64,000 nt of DNA, taken from contig CAYXVE010000020.1 of NCBI GenBank assembly GCA_964468435.1, positions 1 to 64,000 of the forward strand. Reading direction: 5' to 3'. This document shows positions 34,884-44,666 of this stretch, in pieces. The position numbers and the translations under genes are program-made. The DNA comes from JBCCTX01 sp964468435. GTDB taxonomy: Bacteria > Bacteroidota > Bacteroidia > J057. Below the pieces are notes generated by a model. The model was not told the DNA's origin, did not search any database, and saw nothing but the letters and a program-made list of their open reading frames with translations. The stretch's first letter is position 1. Every line of letters starts with the position of its first letter.

Positions 34884-35642
34884 TCACTTGTTCAACAATC
34901 TCTGTATTGCAGTCTGAGCTTCATCAGACAAAACAAACCTACCACTCATAGCGGCCCTGTGTATCAATTCCTGGTCCCAGCCAGATGTACCTTCCCACAG
35001 GGATCGCTTTAATGCGGTCAGGACAGCAGGGTTATATGAAGCCAATTCCCGACTTTTTTCTTCCAGAAATGCATCAAGTTCTGCTACAGTATTATATAGT
35101 TCCATGTACAAGCCCTTTTCCCTCACCCATTCAGCAGGCATCCATTCGCCGGGATGTAACAGGAGTTGCGCAAAGGCAGCATCACCTATCCGGCGCCTCA
35201 CTGCTGGCTCTATCACAAATGGGCCAATTCCAATGCTCAACTCACTCAGTCTGATCGAGGCCCTTGAAGTAGCCCAGCATGCATCGGTAGCAGCAATAAG
35301 GCCTACCCCTCCTCCCACAGCCTTTCCCTGTGCTCGTCCCAGGATAAATCTGGGACACAATCGCATAGCATTAATCACCTCTGCAAACCCGGAGAAAAAT
35401 ACTTTCCCCCCCTGTTCATCTTTGATGTTGACCAACTCGTCAAAAGATGCACCTGCACAAAAAGCCCTTTCACCCGCAGATTGAAGGATGATTACCCGGA
35501 TTTCATCATTTTTACCAGCAGCCCTGATTTCGCTCGCCAGGGAACTCAGCAATATACCTGGCAAAGAATTTCCCTTGGGATGATAGAATTCTATTACCGC
35601 TACGCTATTTCGTATCTTGGTTCGTACATATCCCTGTTCCAT
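34884..35642 (-). CDS. Enoyl-CoA hydratase/isomerase family protein
   Basis: 252-residue crotonase. Oxyanion-hole segments ERAFCAGASFDEL and QGKAVGGGVGLIAATDACWA are clear. At the acid/base position the sequence is SIGIGPFVIEPAVRRR, divergent from standard hydratases. It lies between paaG and paaE in the same direction (24 bases from paaG, 61 from paaE), so a step of phenylacetyl-CoA degradation, such as hydration after ring cleavage, is plausible. The reaction cannot be fixed from the sequence. Confidence 0.85.
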   Translation of the reverse strand: MEQGYVRTKIRNSVAVIEFYHPKGNSLPGILLSSLASEIRAAGKNDEIRVIILQSAGERAFCAGASFDELVNIKDEQGGKVFFSGFAEVINAMRLCPRFILGRAQGKAVGGGVGLIAATDACWATSRASIRLSELSIGIGPFVIEPAVRRRIGDAAFAQLLLHPGEWMPAEWVREKGLYMELYNTVAELDAFLEEKSRELASYNPAVLTALKRSLWEGTSGWDQELIHRAAMSGRFVLSDEAQTAIQRLLNK

Positions 35643-35666
35643 TGTTTTTTAGCGATTCATTACCCA

Positions 35667-36446
35667 TTATTTTCCTTTAAATACTGGTTTGCGTTTTTCC
35701 CGAAATGCTTGTACACCTTCCTGAAAATCTACTGTAGATGCGGCATATTCCTGCATCTGTGCTTCTTCATTAAGCTGTTCGATCAGTTCTCGTTCGAAGG
35801 TTTTGTTGAGTAATTGCTTGGTAAATGCTAGTGCCTTGGTAGGCATATGAGACAGTTTGGTAGCTATCTCACCGGCGACATCCATTAAGTGATCATCTGG
35901 CACCATACGATAGATCATACCCCATTTTTCTGCTGTAGACGCGGGTATATCCTCTGCCAGCAACATGGATGCAGTTGCTCTGGCCATACCGATCAACCGG
36001 GGTAAAATATACGTACTGCCACAATCTGGAATTAAGCCTATTCTACTAAATGCCTGAATGAAAATTGCCGAATTTCCTGCTATTACGATATCGCACATCA
36101 GCGCCAGACTGGCGCCTGCACCCACCGCTACCCCGTTGACAGCCGCTATGACCGGCTTTTCCATGCCACGTATCGTCGCCACAATGGGATTGTATCGTTC
36201 CTTGACAAGAAGTTCTATGGATTTATCCTTTGGGAGTGGCTCCAAAAGGTCTGCACCTGAACAAAAAGCCTTGCCATTTCCCGTCAGAATCAGTGCCCTT
36301 ATTCCTCCATCATTGCTGACCTGCTGCAATACCTCATAAAGCTCAGACAACATGGCCTGATTCAGGCTATTCATAACCTCAGGACGGTTCAAATAGATCA
36401 CCCCATATAAATCCTTTTGTACATATCTGATGGTAGTATCATTCAT
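35667..36446 (-). CDS. paaG: 1,2-epoxyphenylacetyl-CoA isomerase (PaaG-like)
   Basis: 259-residue crotonase. AFCSGADLLEP (D66), NGVAVGAGASLALMCDIVIA, and IFIQAFSRIGLIPDCGSTYILPRLIGMARA with D141 match PaaG, which converts the ring epoxide to oxepin-CoA and can shift double bonds. EKWGMIYRMVPDD also fits. First gene of a three-gene reverse unit with a crotonase and paaE-like reductase. Confidence 0.86.
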   Translation of the reverse strand: MNDTTIRYVQKDLYGVIYLNRPEVMNSLNQAMLSELYEVLQQVSNDGGIRALILTGNGKAFCSGADLLEPLPKDKSIELLVKERYNPIVATIRGMEKPVIAAVNGVAVGAGASLALMCDIVIAGNSAIFIQAFSRIGLIPDCGSTYILPRLIGMARATASMLLAEDIPASTAEKWGMIYRMVPDDHLMDVAGEIATKLSHMPTKALAFTKQLLNKTFERELIEQLNEEAQMQEYAASTVDFQEGVQAFREKRKPVFKGK

Positions 36447-36904
36447 TTTCTCTCATTTTTAACAATTTACAAATTAAGTAGATGGAAAATATTAGTTATT
36501 TGACATTTGTATATTGTTGTAGCATCATAGATTTAGGCACAGATTACTGTTTGACACTTTACAGATATATAATATCATAATATTAGGCTTTTTTATGTGC
36601 AGCCTGTAAACTCCATAAAGTTGTATCGAGATTTAAATATTTTGATATAATCATCTGATAATATTTAAATATATTATAATGATGTCGTCTTTTATACATT
36701 TTACATAAAAACTCACCCCATTTTTTGGAAAGATATTAATAATTTGCTTTTTTTATAAGTAATTTACCACAACGCAATACTATCTTAAACATCCTGTTTG
36801 CAGTGTGTAATCTGCCATGAATAACACATAACTGCAGGTCGTGAAATCTCAAGATTCACAAGTGTTGAAACACAGCTCGGATAAATGTATATAATAATCA
36901 GACT
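36447..36904. other. 458-bp divergent intergenic region
   Basis: Very AT-rich; separates paaG from the siroheme reductase gene. No reading frame, tRNA or riboswitch core (no SAM-I or SAM-II consensus) was seen. Short imperfect inverted repeat GTGAA-A-TCT / AGATTCAC near 36841-36859. Boxes resembling TAATTTG occur on both strands, one base short of the consensus. Confidence 0.45.
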
Positions 36905-39034
36905 ATGAGACCAGGAACGGATCATCAAGCAGCCATACAACAAGACATCGCAGAACTCAAGTCAAAAATATCTTCTGTTCAGACGGGTAAAATGGAGGAG
37001 GAAAAATTTAAGGCCTACAGGCTGACCAGGGGTGTATACGGTCAGCGGCAACTGGGCGTACAAATGTTCCGAACCAAAATTCCCTTTGGAAAGCTCAGTT
37101 TTGATCAGTTGCTCAAACTGGCAGATCTCACAGATGCATACAGCAATGGAAATCTGCACCTCACTACCAGGCAGAATATCCAGATGCATTATGTCAAACT
37201 CAATAATGCGCCAGCTGTTTGGGAGGGATTGGCTGAGGTAGGAATGAGTGCACGCGAAGCTTGTGGAAATACTGTCAGAAATCTTACTGCCTCAGCCCGT
37301 GCAGGTATTGATCCTGACGAACCCTTCGATGTGTCTCCTTACGTGCAGGCTTCCTATGAGTATTTTCTGCGTAATCCCATCTGCCAAGAAATGGGACGTA
37401 AAATCAAGCCTGCTTTCTCTTCCAGTGAAAAAGACTCTGCATTTACTTACTTTCACGATTTTGGATTTATCCCCAGAGTTCAAAATGGTGAACGAGGCTT
37501 TAAAGTAGTTATAGGAGGGGGATTAGGTGCACAGTCTATCGTAGCCCATTCCGTTTATGAGTTTTTACCTACTGATCAGATCATTCCCTTTATGGAGGCG
37601 TGTATACGGGTATTTGACAGACATGGTGAACGCAGCAAGCGTTTCAAAGCCCGTATGAAATTTCTCATTCAGAAACTGGGGATTGATGAATTTCTGAAAC
37701 TGGTGGATGAAGAGCGAAAGGCATTGCCTCACCAGTCTTTCCCGATCGATGGCACACCGTCTCCGGTAGCTCTACCAGAATTTAAGCCTGACTTGAAAGA
37801 CATTACACCGCTGAATAGCACAAAATTTGAAGCCTGGAAGCGATTAAATGTTTTCGAGCAAAAGCAACCAGGATACCTAGGTGTACAGCTCAAAGTACGT
37901 CTGGGAGACGTATCGAGCCATACTGCTCGTGAACTGGTTCGTATTGCACGCCCCATGGCAGCTGATGATCTACGTATTACGGTCAATCAAGGCCTCCTGC
38001 TGCGATATGTTCCAACTGATGCCTTGCCTTACCTGTTCAATGAACTCAGTGCCATCGGACTGGCAGAGCCAGGGTTTGACAGCATAGCCGATGTTACGGC
38101 ATGTCCCGGTACAGATACCTGCAATCTGGGTGTGACCAATAGTACCTATCTGGCAACAGAACTGGAAAAAATGGTGTACCGGGAATTTTCTCATATGCTT
38201 GATCGAAAACACCTGTTGATCAAGATCAGTGGATGTATGAATGCATGTGGACAACACATGGCTGCTCCTATCGGTCTACACGGTAGTTCTATCAAACACA
38301 AGCAACTGGTCGTACCCGCCATGCAAGTAGTACTGGGCGGTGGGGTAGATCCTGAAGGAAATGGATTTATAGCCGAACGTGTAATCAAACTACCCACCAA
38401 ACGCATTCCTCAAGCAATAACTACCTTGCTGCATACCTATGAGAAAGAAGCGGAAAAAGGAGAATATTTCAATGATTATTTCCATCGTAAAGGAAAGAGA
38501 TATTTTTACACATTGCTCAAACCCTTCGCTGCCCTTGATACCCTAAATGATGAAGATTATCAAGACTGGGGAAAAGATGAAAATTTCCAGCCGGAAGTGG
38601 GCGTAGGTGAATGTGCAGGGGTAGCTTTCGATGTGATAGGTGGAATTTTTCAGGATGCAAAGGAAAGATGGGACGAAGCGGAGTCTACTTTAGCGAATAA
38701 GTACTATCCAGAGAGTATCTATTTAAGCTATAGTACTTTTGTCATCGCTGCTAAAGCCCTGCTACTCTCCAAAGATGTAGCTTGCAACACTCATGCCGGA
38801 ATCCTAAAAGACTTTGACACCCATTATATTGAAACCGGTGAGTACAAGACCCCGGACGAAAGCGCTTTTTACAGTTATGTCATGCGAATGAACAAGCAGG
38901 AACCCAGTGCTGACTTTGCTCGGTCGTATCTCAAAGAGGCAAAAGCCTTTATGACTCAGGCGCTGGAGATTAGAAATCAGCAACTATCGGGAGATCAGGA
39001 AAAAACGGTTGTCAAACACCACTATCAAGCGTGA
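36905..39034 (+). CDS. Siroheme [4Fe-4S] sulfite/nitrite reductase with C-terminal extension
   Basis: 709 residues. Two ferredoxin-like and two siroheme/iron-sulfur repeats fill about 40-540. The cluster ligands are C400 and C406 (TACPGTDTC) and C444 and C448 (CMNAC, in GCMNACGQHMAAP). Residues about 540-709 form an extra helical domain (VGECAGVAFDVIGGIFQDAKERWDEAE ... YLSYSTFVIAAKALLL), of the HEPN-like kind found fused to this reductase in other Bacteroidota. Reduces sulfite to sulfide or nitrite to ammonia; the sulfhydrylase gene downstream favours sulfite. First gene of the siroheme block, the SUMT start touching its stop. Confidence 0.88.
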   Translation: MRPGTDHQAAIQQDIAELKSKISSVQTGKMEEEKFKAYRLTRGVYGQRQLGVQMFRTKIPFGKLSFDQLLKLADLTDAYSNGNLHLTTRQNIQMHYVKLNNAPAVWEGLAEVGMSAREACGNTVRNLTASARAGIDPDEPFDVSPYVQASYEYFLRNPICQEMGRKIKPAFSSSEKDSAFTYFHDFGFIPRVQNGERGFKVVIGGGLGAQSIVAHSVYEFLPTDQIIPFMEACIRVFDRHGERSKRFKARMKFLIQKLGIDEFLKLVDEERKALPHQSFPIDGTPSPVALPEFKPDLKDITPLNSTKFEAWKRLNVFEQKQPGYLGVQLKVRLGDVSSHTARELVRIARPMAADDLRITVNQGLLLRYVPTDALPYLFNELSAIGLAEPGFDSIADVTACPGTDTCNLGVTNSTYLATELEKMVYREFSHMLDRKHLLIKISGCMNACGQHMAAPIGLHGSSIKHKQLVVPAMQVVLGGGVDPEGNGFIAERVIKLPTKRIPQAITTLLHTYEKEAEKGEYFNDYFHRKGKRYFYTLLKPFAALDTLNDEDYQDWGKDENFQPEVGVGECAGVAFDVIGGIFQDAKERWDEAESTLANKYYPESIYLSYSTFVIAAKALLLSKDVACNTHAGILKDFDTHYIETGEYKTPDESAFYSYVMRMNKQEPSADFARSYLKEAKAFMTQALEIRNQQLSGDQEKTVVKHHYQA

Positions 39035-39805
39035 ATGAAACGAAAACTTAGTCTTATCGGAGCAGGTCCGGGTGATCCCGAACTCATCAGCCTCAAAGCT
39101 CTGAGAGCTTTGCAACAGGCAGATATAGTGCTTCATGATGCATTGGTTCATGAACAAACACTTGAGTTCATACCTGAAGATACCCTTCGTATCAACGTAG
39201 GCAAAAGAGCTGGTAAGCATTGCGTAACACAGGAAGAAATCTTTGCCCTTATTCAACAATACACCACCAGCCATGGCCATGTAGCACGACTTAAAGGTGG
39301 AGATCCATTTGTCTTTGGTAGAGGTTACGAGGAATTGAATTTTGCAAGGCTTTTGGGAATAGAAACAGAAGTCATCCCTGGCATGTCAAGCATTACCTCA
39401 CTATCTACCCTTCAATCGGTACCCTTGACTCACCGCGGGGTCAGCGAAGGTTTCTGGGTCGTAACAGGTACTACCCGTCGTGGAACCATCTCTGAAGATC
39501 TATATCTGGCAGCACAGTCATCCTCGACCGTAGTAATACTCATGGGCATGCGAAAACTGGAACAAATTGTAGCCCTTTTTAGAAAGTACGGAAAGAAGAA
39601 CACACCTGTAATGATCATTCAGCATGGCAGCTTCGAAGCAGAAAAAGTAGTTACAGGTAATATCAATAATATTGTCCACCTTTCCAGTCTTGCTGGAATA
39701 GGAACTCCTGCGATCATTGTGATAGGGGAAGTGGTACGACTACATCCTTCCTTGGTACAGGAAGAAGTACTCATAAGTGCATATACACATGAAAGAGCAT
39801 CATAA
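39035..39805 (+). CDS. cobA: Uroporphyrinogen-III C-methyltransferase (SUMT)
   Basis: 256 residues. Two SAM-dependent methylations give precorrin-2, the siroheme precursor. Family motifs: LIGAGPGDPELISLKALRAL at the N-terminus, VRLKGGDPFVFGRG-type segment (ARLKGGDPFVFGRGYEEL), IPGMSSITS, PLTHRGVS and TPVMIIQHGS. The start follows the reductase stop directly (TGAATG). Overlaps the precorrin-2 dehydrogenase gene by 17 bases at the chosen start. The set supplies siroheme to the reductase upstream. Confidence 0.95.
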   Translation: MKRKLSLIGAGPGDPELISLKALRALQQADIVLHDALVHEQTLEFIPEDTLRINVGKRAGKHCVTQEEIFALIQQYTTSHGHVARLKGGDPFVFGRGYEELNFARLLGIETEVIPGMSSITSLSTLQSVPLTHRGVSEGFWVVTGTTRRGTISEDLYLAAQSSSTVVILMGMRKLEQIVALFRKYGKKNTPVMIIQHGSFEAEKVVTGNINNIVHLSSLAGIGTPAIIVIGEVVRLHPSLVQEEVLISAYTHERAS

Positions 39806-40397
39806 TTCTCTGCAAAACCCACTATATCCAATCTTCTTGAAATTACATCAGCTGGATATGCTCATCGTAGGAGCTGGTGAGGTAGGTTATGAAAAACTGT
39901 TTTTTATCCTGAAAAGTAGTCCCAAAGCACAGATTACAGTTGTGGCTACCTGGATATCGGACGAAGTACAGCAGCTCGGAGAGAAGCATCCACAGATTCG
40001 CCTTGTGATCAAAGCCTTTGAAGAACAGGACCTGGAGGGCAGAGACCTCGTAATTGCTGCAACCAATATCCGAGAATTAAATCGAGAAATACAACGTCTG
40101 GCCAAAAAACACGCTATTCTGGTCAATGTAGCCGACACACCAGATCTTTGCGATTTCTATCTGGGAAGCATTGTTACCCGTGGGCCCCTCAAGATCGGCA
40201 TATCTACCAACGGCCAATCACCGACCTTTGCCAAAAGATTCCGGCAGATGCTGGAAGCCACACTCCCGGAATCAACTGCTCAACTTATCGATCAACTGCA
40301 TGAATTCAGAGATCGCCTCAAAGGAGATTTTGCCTATAAGGTAGAGCAACTCAACAAAATTACTGAAAATCTGTTGTCAGAAAAAAAGCAGGATTAA
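39789..40397 (+). CDS. Precorrin-2 dehydrogenase / sirohydrochlorin ferrochelatase (siroheme synthase N-domain)
   Basis: 202 residues, the CysG N-terminal/Met8p type. The Rossmann motif LIVGAGEVGYEK binds NAD; further elements are VIAATNIRELN, VNVADTPDLCDFYLGSIVTRGPLKIGISTNGQSPTFAKRFRQ, diagnostic of the family. Completes siroheme from precorrin-2 by dehydrogenation and iron insertion. The ATG is preferred over a GTG four codons upstream; both overlap the SUMT gene, indicating translational coupling. Confidence 0.92.
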   Translation: MKEHHNSLQNPLYPIFLKLHQLDMLIVGAGEVGYEKLFFILKSSPKAQITVVATWISDEVQQLGEKHPQIRLVIKAFEEQDLEGRDLVIAATNIRELNREIQRLAKKHAILVNVADTPDLCDFYLGSIVTRGPLKIGISTNGQSPTFAKRFRQMLEATLPESTAQLIDQLHEFRDRLKGDFAYKVEQLNKITENLLSEKKQD

Positions 40398-40516
40398 GGA
40401 TTAAATCTGACATCTTACGCTGCCATGTAAAAGCATGATGTGTACTTTGTGTTTTATAATCTCTGGATTTACCCTTACCTTAGCTAAGATAAAGTAGATC
40501 AACATAAAGGTCTGAG

Positions 40517-41704
40517 ATGAAATTTGAAACCCTTGCAATCAGAATGCAGACAGATCGCTCCTCACAGCGTGAACACTCTGTACCCCTGTACAATACTTCA
40601 AGCTTTCTGTTTGACAATGCAGAACACATGCGGGCGGCATTTGCCGGTGAAGATGATAGTAATATCTACAGCAGATTCTCCAATCCCAACGGCAGAGAAT
40701 TTGAATTAAAAATGGCTGCGCTAGAAGGATGTGAAGATGCTCATGCTACTGCATCAGGCATGGCTGCTATTTTTGCTAGCTTTATGGCCTTATTGGAAAG
40801 TGGAGATCATATCCTGGCATCGCGCTCTTTGTTTGGTGCAAGCTATGGAATCCTGTCTCAAGTACTGCCCAAATATGGAATCGACACTACTTTTGTCGAT
40901 CCTGAACGAACTGAATCATGGGAGGAAGCTGTCAGGCCCCAAACCAAAATGATGTTTGTGGAGACTCCGACCAACCCGGGGCTCATCGTGATAGACTTGG
41001 AGGTTGCAGGAAACTTTGCCCGTAATCACAACCTAATTCTCAACGTGGATAATTGCTTTGCCACACCTTATCTACAAAACCCAGCAGCGTTTGGAGCAGA
41101 TATTGTGACGCATTCAGCCACAAAATTTATAGACGGACAAGGAAGAGTAATAGGTGGACTTGTTGCGGGAAATACAGACCTGATCGATATCATCCGCAAA
41201 TTCTGCCGTAAAACCGGGCCTGCGATATCTCCGTTCAACGCATGGATCTTATCAAAAAGCCTCGAAACGCTCCACGTTCGAATGGATAGACACTGCGAAA
41301 CAGCTCTGACACTAGCCTCAGAACTACAAGCGCATTCAGAAATTTGTCAGGTACGTTATCCTTTTCTACCGAGCCATCCTCAGTTCGACATTGCGCGAAA
41401 ACAAATGAAACTAGGCGGAGGTATCGTGACCTTCATTGTCAAAGGTGGTATAGAAAGGGGGCAACGCTTCTTGGATCAGTTGCAGATGCTTTCGCTCACT
41501 GCCAATCTCGGAGACTCGCGTACGATTGCAACGCATCCATCAACGTCTACACATAGCAAATTGAGCGAAGAAGAACGGGAAATAGCTGGTATAGCTCCGG
41601 GTCTTATACGCATTTCTGTAGGGTTGGAACATATAGACGACATTATCCATGATATAGACCAGGCCTTAGTAGCTACAAGAGAAAAAGGAAAAATTGTAAT
41701 ATAA
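40517..41704 (+). CDS. metZ: O-succinyl/acetyl-homoserine sulfhydrylase (MetZ-type)
   Basis: 395-residue Cys/Met-metabolism PLP enzyme. YSRFSNPNGREFE, ATASGMAAIFA, FVETPTNPG, NVDNCFATP and the PLP lysine K203 in HSATKFIDGQGRVIGG are all present. It uses sulfide to make homocysteine from an activated homoserine, consuming the product of the sulfite reductase upstream. The choice of O-succinyl versus O-acetyl substrate rests on resemblance to MetZ and is not certain. The 119-base gap before it shows no riboswitch. Confidence 0.88.
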   Translation: MKFETLAIRMQTDRSSQREHSVPLYNTSSFLFDNAEHMRAAFAGEDDSNIYSRFSNPNGREFELKMAALEGCEDAHATASGMAAIFASFMALLESGDHILASRSLFGASYGILSQVLPKYGIDTTFVDPERTESWEEAVRPQTKMMFVETPTNPGLIVIDLEVAGNFARNHNLILNVDNCFATPYLQNPAAFGADIVTHSATKFIDGQGRVIGGLVAGNTDLIDIIRKFCRKTGPAISPFNAWILSKSLETLHVRMDRHCETALTLASELQAHSEICQVRYPFLPSHPQFDIARKQMKLGGGIVTFIVKGGIERGQRFLDQLQMLSLTANLGDSRTIATHPSTSTHSKLSEEEREIAGIAPGLIRISVGLEHIDDIIHDIDQALVATREKGKIVI

Positions 41705-41741
41705 CTTTGTTTTTACTTGAAGTAATTTCTATCTTTTATTT

Positions 41742-41960
41742 ATGAAACTGTTATTATTTTCATTCGGCGGACCTGAAGTCATTGTCATTGCATTTGTGAT
41801 TATTCTGCTTTTTGGTGCCAGGAAAATACCTGGACTGATGAAAGGACTGGGACAAGGTATCCGCGAATTTAAAAGCGCCTCCAAAGACGTGAAAAAACAA
41901 ATAGACGAAGCCGGAGAAGACGAAAAGGAAGAACAAAAATCTTCCTCAGAAGTGAGCTGA
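41742..41960 (+). CDS. tatA: Sec-independent protein translocase subunit TatA
   Basis: 72 residues: a short N-terminal transmembrane helix (FGGPEVIVIAFVIILLFG), the FG hinge, an amphipathic helix (ARKIPGLMKGLGQGIREFKSA) and an acidic tail. Twin-arginine pore-forming component. Same direction as metZ, 37 bases after it. TatC is not in the window. Confidence 0.92.
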   Translation: MKLLLFSFGGPEVIVIAFVIILLFGARKIPGLMKGLGQGIREFKSASKDVKKQIDEAGEDEKEEQKSSSEVS

Positions 41961-42100
41961 TTTTGTTTGTTATTTATATACTATACTAAATCCTTATGCC
42001 CACTCCCGTGAGGTAACACCCATGTAATGATGTATATTCAGATAACAGAATTAGTGTCTTTAAGCCATAGTAATAGTACATGCATAGTCTGTAATCAAAA

Positions 42101-42126
42101 TGAGGATGCTAATACTAGCACCCTCA
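42101..42126 (-). terminator. Hairpin downstream of the TonB receptor gene
   Basis: Eleven-base stem with one mismatch, TGAGGATGCTA / TAGCACCCTCA, loop ATAC. On the reverse strand it is followed by TTTTG. Lies 54 bases after the receptor stop. The T tract is short, so strength is uncertain. Confidence 0.5.
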
Positions 42127-42179
42127 CCATTAAATAAACTACTATTGTTATGAAAATGTAAAGCCACTATTTTCTCATT

Positions 42180-44600
42180 TTACATGTCTCCATCAATATC
42201 GCCTCCTCTTCCTCCTCGCTGGGTTCTCTTGCGCTGATTAATTCTATAGGTAACATTTAGATACAGCTGTCTGACAGCTCTCCATTGTCCCTCGCGATAC
42301 AGAAAGAAACCTTCACCTTCAGCTTCATAGCGATACTTTACATTGAAAAGGTTGGACATTCTAAGGCTGACTGTTGCCTTTTTGTTGAGTATGTCCCTAC
42401 TAATTGCAGCGTCTGTAAACAAAAAGTCTCTTCTTACACCCTGAGGTGTCTTTTCAGGACCTCTGTAATTGACCATAATCTGACCTTGATACTTTTTGAG
42501 GAAATCAAAACGTGTATTTAGGCGACTGGTCCAGCTAGTAAATACAGTTTGTCTGGCAAAACCTAGATTTTCCCCATTGATCTCACCCCTGAAAACGTTC
42601 GTACTTAAAGTAAGATCCCAGCCCTGGACCGGATTCATATTGAGGGCAAATTCAGCTCCTACATCATTCTGTGTTGCCAGGTTTTCTGGCATGCTTCTGT
42701 TTACATTATCCTCTCCCACACGATTGATTCTGATGATCACATCTTCAGTATGCCGATAATATATACTCGAACTCAATGATGCCTTGTCCCAGGATTTGAT
42801 GTAGCTCACCTCAAATGAGTTAGCAAATTCCGGATTCAGGTTGGGATTACCACTGCGTACACTCAAAGGGTTAGCATAGTTAAAGAAAGGATTTAAATCC
42901 CAGAATCTAGGTCTACGTATCCTGCGGCTGTAATTCACCTGCATAGCATTACCTTCATTTACTTCATAGTTCAGAAAAGCACTGGGAAATACATTGATGT
43001 AATCTCTGTCATTTTTTTCGTTTGTATTTCTAAGCAACGTTACTACATCGGTATACTCTGTGCGTAGTCCTATCTGATAGTTGAATTTACCCAAATCCGT
43101 ACCATATGAAGAATAAACAGCATGAATGTTCTCATCATAATCAAATTCATTGCTCAGATCGGGTAAAATAATCCAATCATTAAATTCAGGATCAAATTCC
43201 TCAACTTTATAACGCGTATCAATGTGCCTGATACCACTACGATAACCCACTTCAAATTTCCCATCCTTACCCATAGGTCTGACATAATCCAACCTGATAT
43301 CCCATTCCTTTTCGTCTTCACCGTTCTCAATGCGTTGAAGTAAGTCCGAATCCTGAAGTACGCCATCAGCGTTAAAAAATTCCTCCGTAGCATCCATAGC
43401 CTCTGTTTCGCTTTCACTGGTATACACCACACTGGCTGTTAGCTTGTGATCCTTGCCAAATTCTTTGTCAAACCTTAGATTGTAATCCAATCCTTCTTCG
43501 TCTTCATCTTCAATTGTATTTCTCAGGCTTGTATTTTGTAGTACGCTCTCATTATTGAAGTACAGATATTCGATGTCTCTGGTGTTGTCCCCATTCTCAC
43601 GGCGGTACATAATTGAACCGGTAAGCACCGTTTTTTCATCCAAATTATAATCAGCTCCAAAACGAAGATTGCCAGAAATACCCTTCCGGTAGGAAATCTC
43701 ATCCTGATCCACTATGCGATCCAAAGCTCCATTTTCATACAACTCACGATGTTCATAGGCTTCCCTGGGCTGATCCCTGTATCTAGCTCCCAGATTGGCA
43801 AACCAGTTCAGTTTCTTTTCGCGATAATTAATATTTGCAGAAAGGTTATGGCTGGCAGGATGACCTGCGGCAGCATTGAGAGATCCATTCCAACGCTGGC
43901 GCCTGTTTTTCTTAAGAACAATATTGATGATGCCCGCTGTTCCTTCCGCTTCGTATCGTGCACCTGGGTTGGTGATGATTTCAACCTTCTCTATGAGATC
44001 AGCAGGAAGCTGCTGAAGTGCATCCCCACTTGTCATTCCCGAAGGACGCCCATTAATTAATATTCTTACGTTCTGACTTCCACGAAGACTTACATTCCCA
44101 TCGATATCTGTTGAAATAGAAGGAATATTATCCATAAGATCGGAAGCATTACCTCCCAGATTGGAAAGATCCTGACCTACATTAAAAACTCTTTTATCGA
44201 GATCGAATTCCATCCGGCTTTTCTTGGAGGTGATTTCTACCGCATCCAAGGTAGTAGTCTTCTCTGCCAGAGCAATATTTCCTGCATCAAAAGAAGGATT
44301 TTCCTCACTGAGTGATATTGTAGTGATGTATTTACTTTCAAATCCCAGAAATTTCACGTTCAACATGTAATCCCCCGCTGCAACCGATAAATTGAAACTT
44401 CCCTCAGTATCAGTCATCGTACCTGTAATCACTGTAGAATCTACTGCTTTGAGTAATGCTACAGTTGCAAATTCAAGCGGAGATTCATTTGTAGCATCAA
44501 TTACTTTACCACTAATGGTAAAACTTGCTTTCTGTGCCGAGACAGGTAGTATAAATAAAAAAGTGGAAAATAAAATAAATAGTTCTGTAAATCTTCGCAT
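42180..44600 (-). CDS. TonB-dependent receptor, outer-membrane beta-barrel family
   Basis: 806 residues. Signal peptide (LPVSAQ at about 18-23), carboxypeptidase-regulatory-like domain (about 28-115), a plug (SLRGSQNVRILINGRPSGM, IEKVEIITNPGARYEAEGTAGIINIVLKK) and a long barrel rich in aromatic strand ends. The tail is Arg/Gly-rich rather than ending in a terminal Phe. This type is distinct from SusC and has no SusD partner. The response regulator-histidine kinase pair directly upstream, and matching sites in its promoter, indicate two-component control. Ligand unknown. Confidence 0.92.
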   Translation of the reverse strand: MRRFTELFILFSTFLFILPVSAQKASFTISGKVIDATNESPLEFATVALLKAVDSTVITGTMTDTEGSFNLSVAAGDYMLNVKFLGFESKYITTISLSEENPSFDAGNIALAEKTTTLDAVEITSKKSRMEFDLDKRVFNVGQDLSNLGGNASDLMDNIPSISTDIDGNVSLRGSQNVRILINGRPSGMTSGDALQQLPADLIEKVEIITNPGARYEAEGTAGIINIVLKKNRRQRWNGSLNAAAGHPASHNLSANINYREKKLNWFANLGARYRDQPREAYEHRELYENGALDRIVDQDEISYRKGISGNLRFGADYNLDEKTVLTGSIMYRRENGDNTRDIEYLYFNNESVLQNTSLRNTIEDEDEEGLDYNLRFDKEFGKDHKLTASVVYTSESETEAMDATEEFFNADGVLQDSDLLQRIENGEDEKEWDIRLDYVRPMGKDGKFEVGYRSGIRHIDTRYKVEEFDPEFNDWIILPDLSNEFDYDENIHAVYSSYGTDLGKFNYQIGLRTEYTDVVTLLRNTNEKNDRDYINVFPSAFLNYEVNEGNAMQVNYSRRIRRPRFWDLNPFFNYANPLSVRSGNPNLNPEFANSFEVSYIKSWDKASLSSSIYYRHTEDVIIRINRVGEDNVNRSMPENLATQNDVGAEFALNMNPVQGWDLTLSTNVFRGEINGENLGFARQTVFTSWTSRLNTRFDFLKKYQGQIMVNYRGPEKTPQGVRRDFLFTDAAISRDILNKKATVSLRMSNLFNVKYRYEAEGEGFFLYREGQWRAVRQLYLNVTYRINQRKRTQRGGRGGDIDGDM

Positions 44601-44666
44601 GTCTTAAAATAAAATTTTTATTTAAATCTTATAAACATTATGTCTATATGTCTACATGTATGACAA

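Noticed and set aside
36447..36904. SAM riboswitch before the sulfur assimilation block
   Set aside because: No SAM-I or SAM-II consensus segments or stable stem set seen; the same holds for the gap before metZ.
38520..39034. HEPN-type toxin fused to the reductase
   Set aside because: No RxxxxH RNase motif stands out and no antitoxin gene is near; it is treated as an accessory domain.
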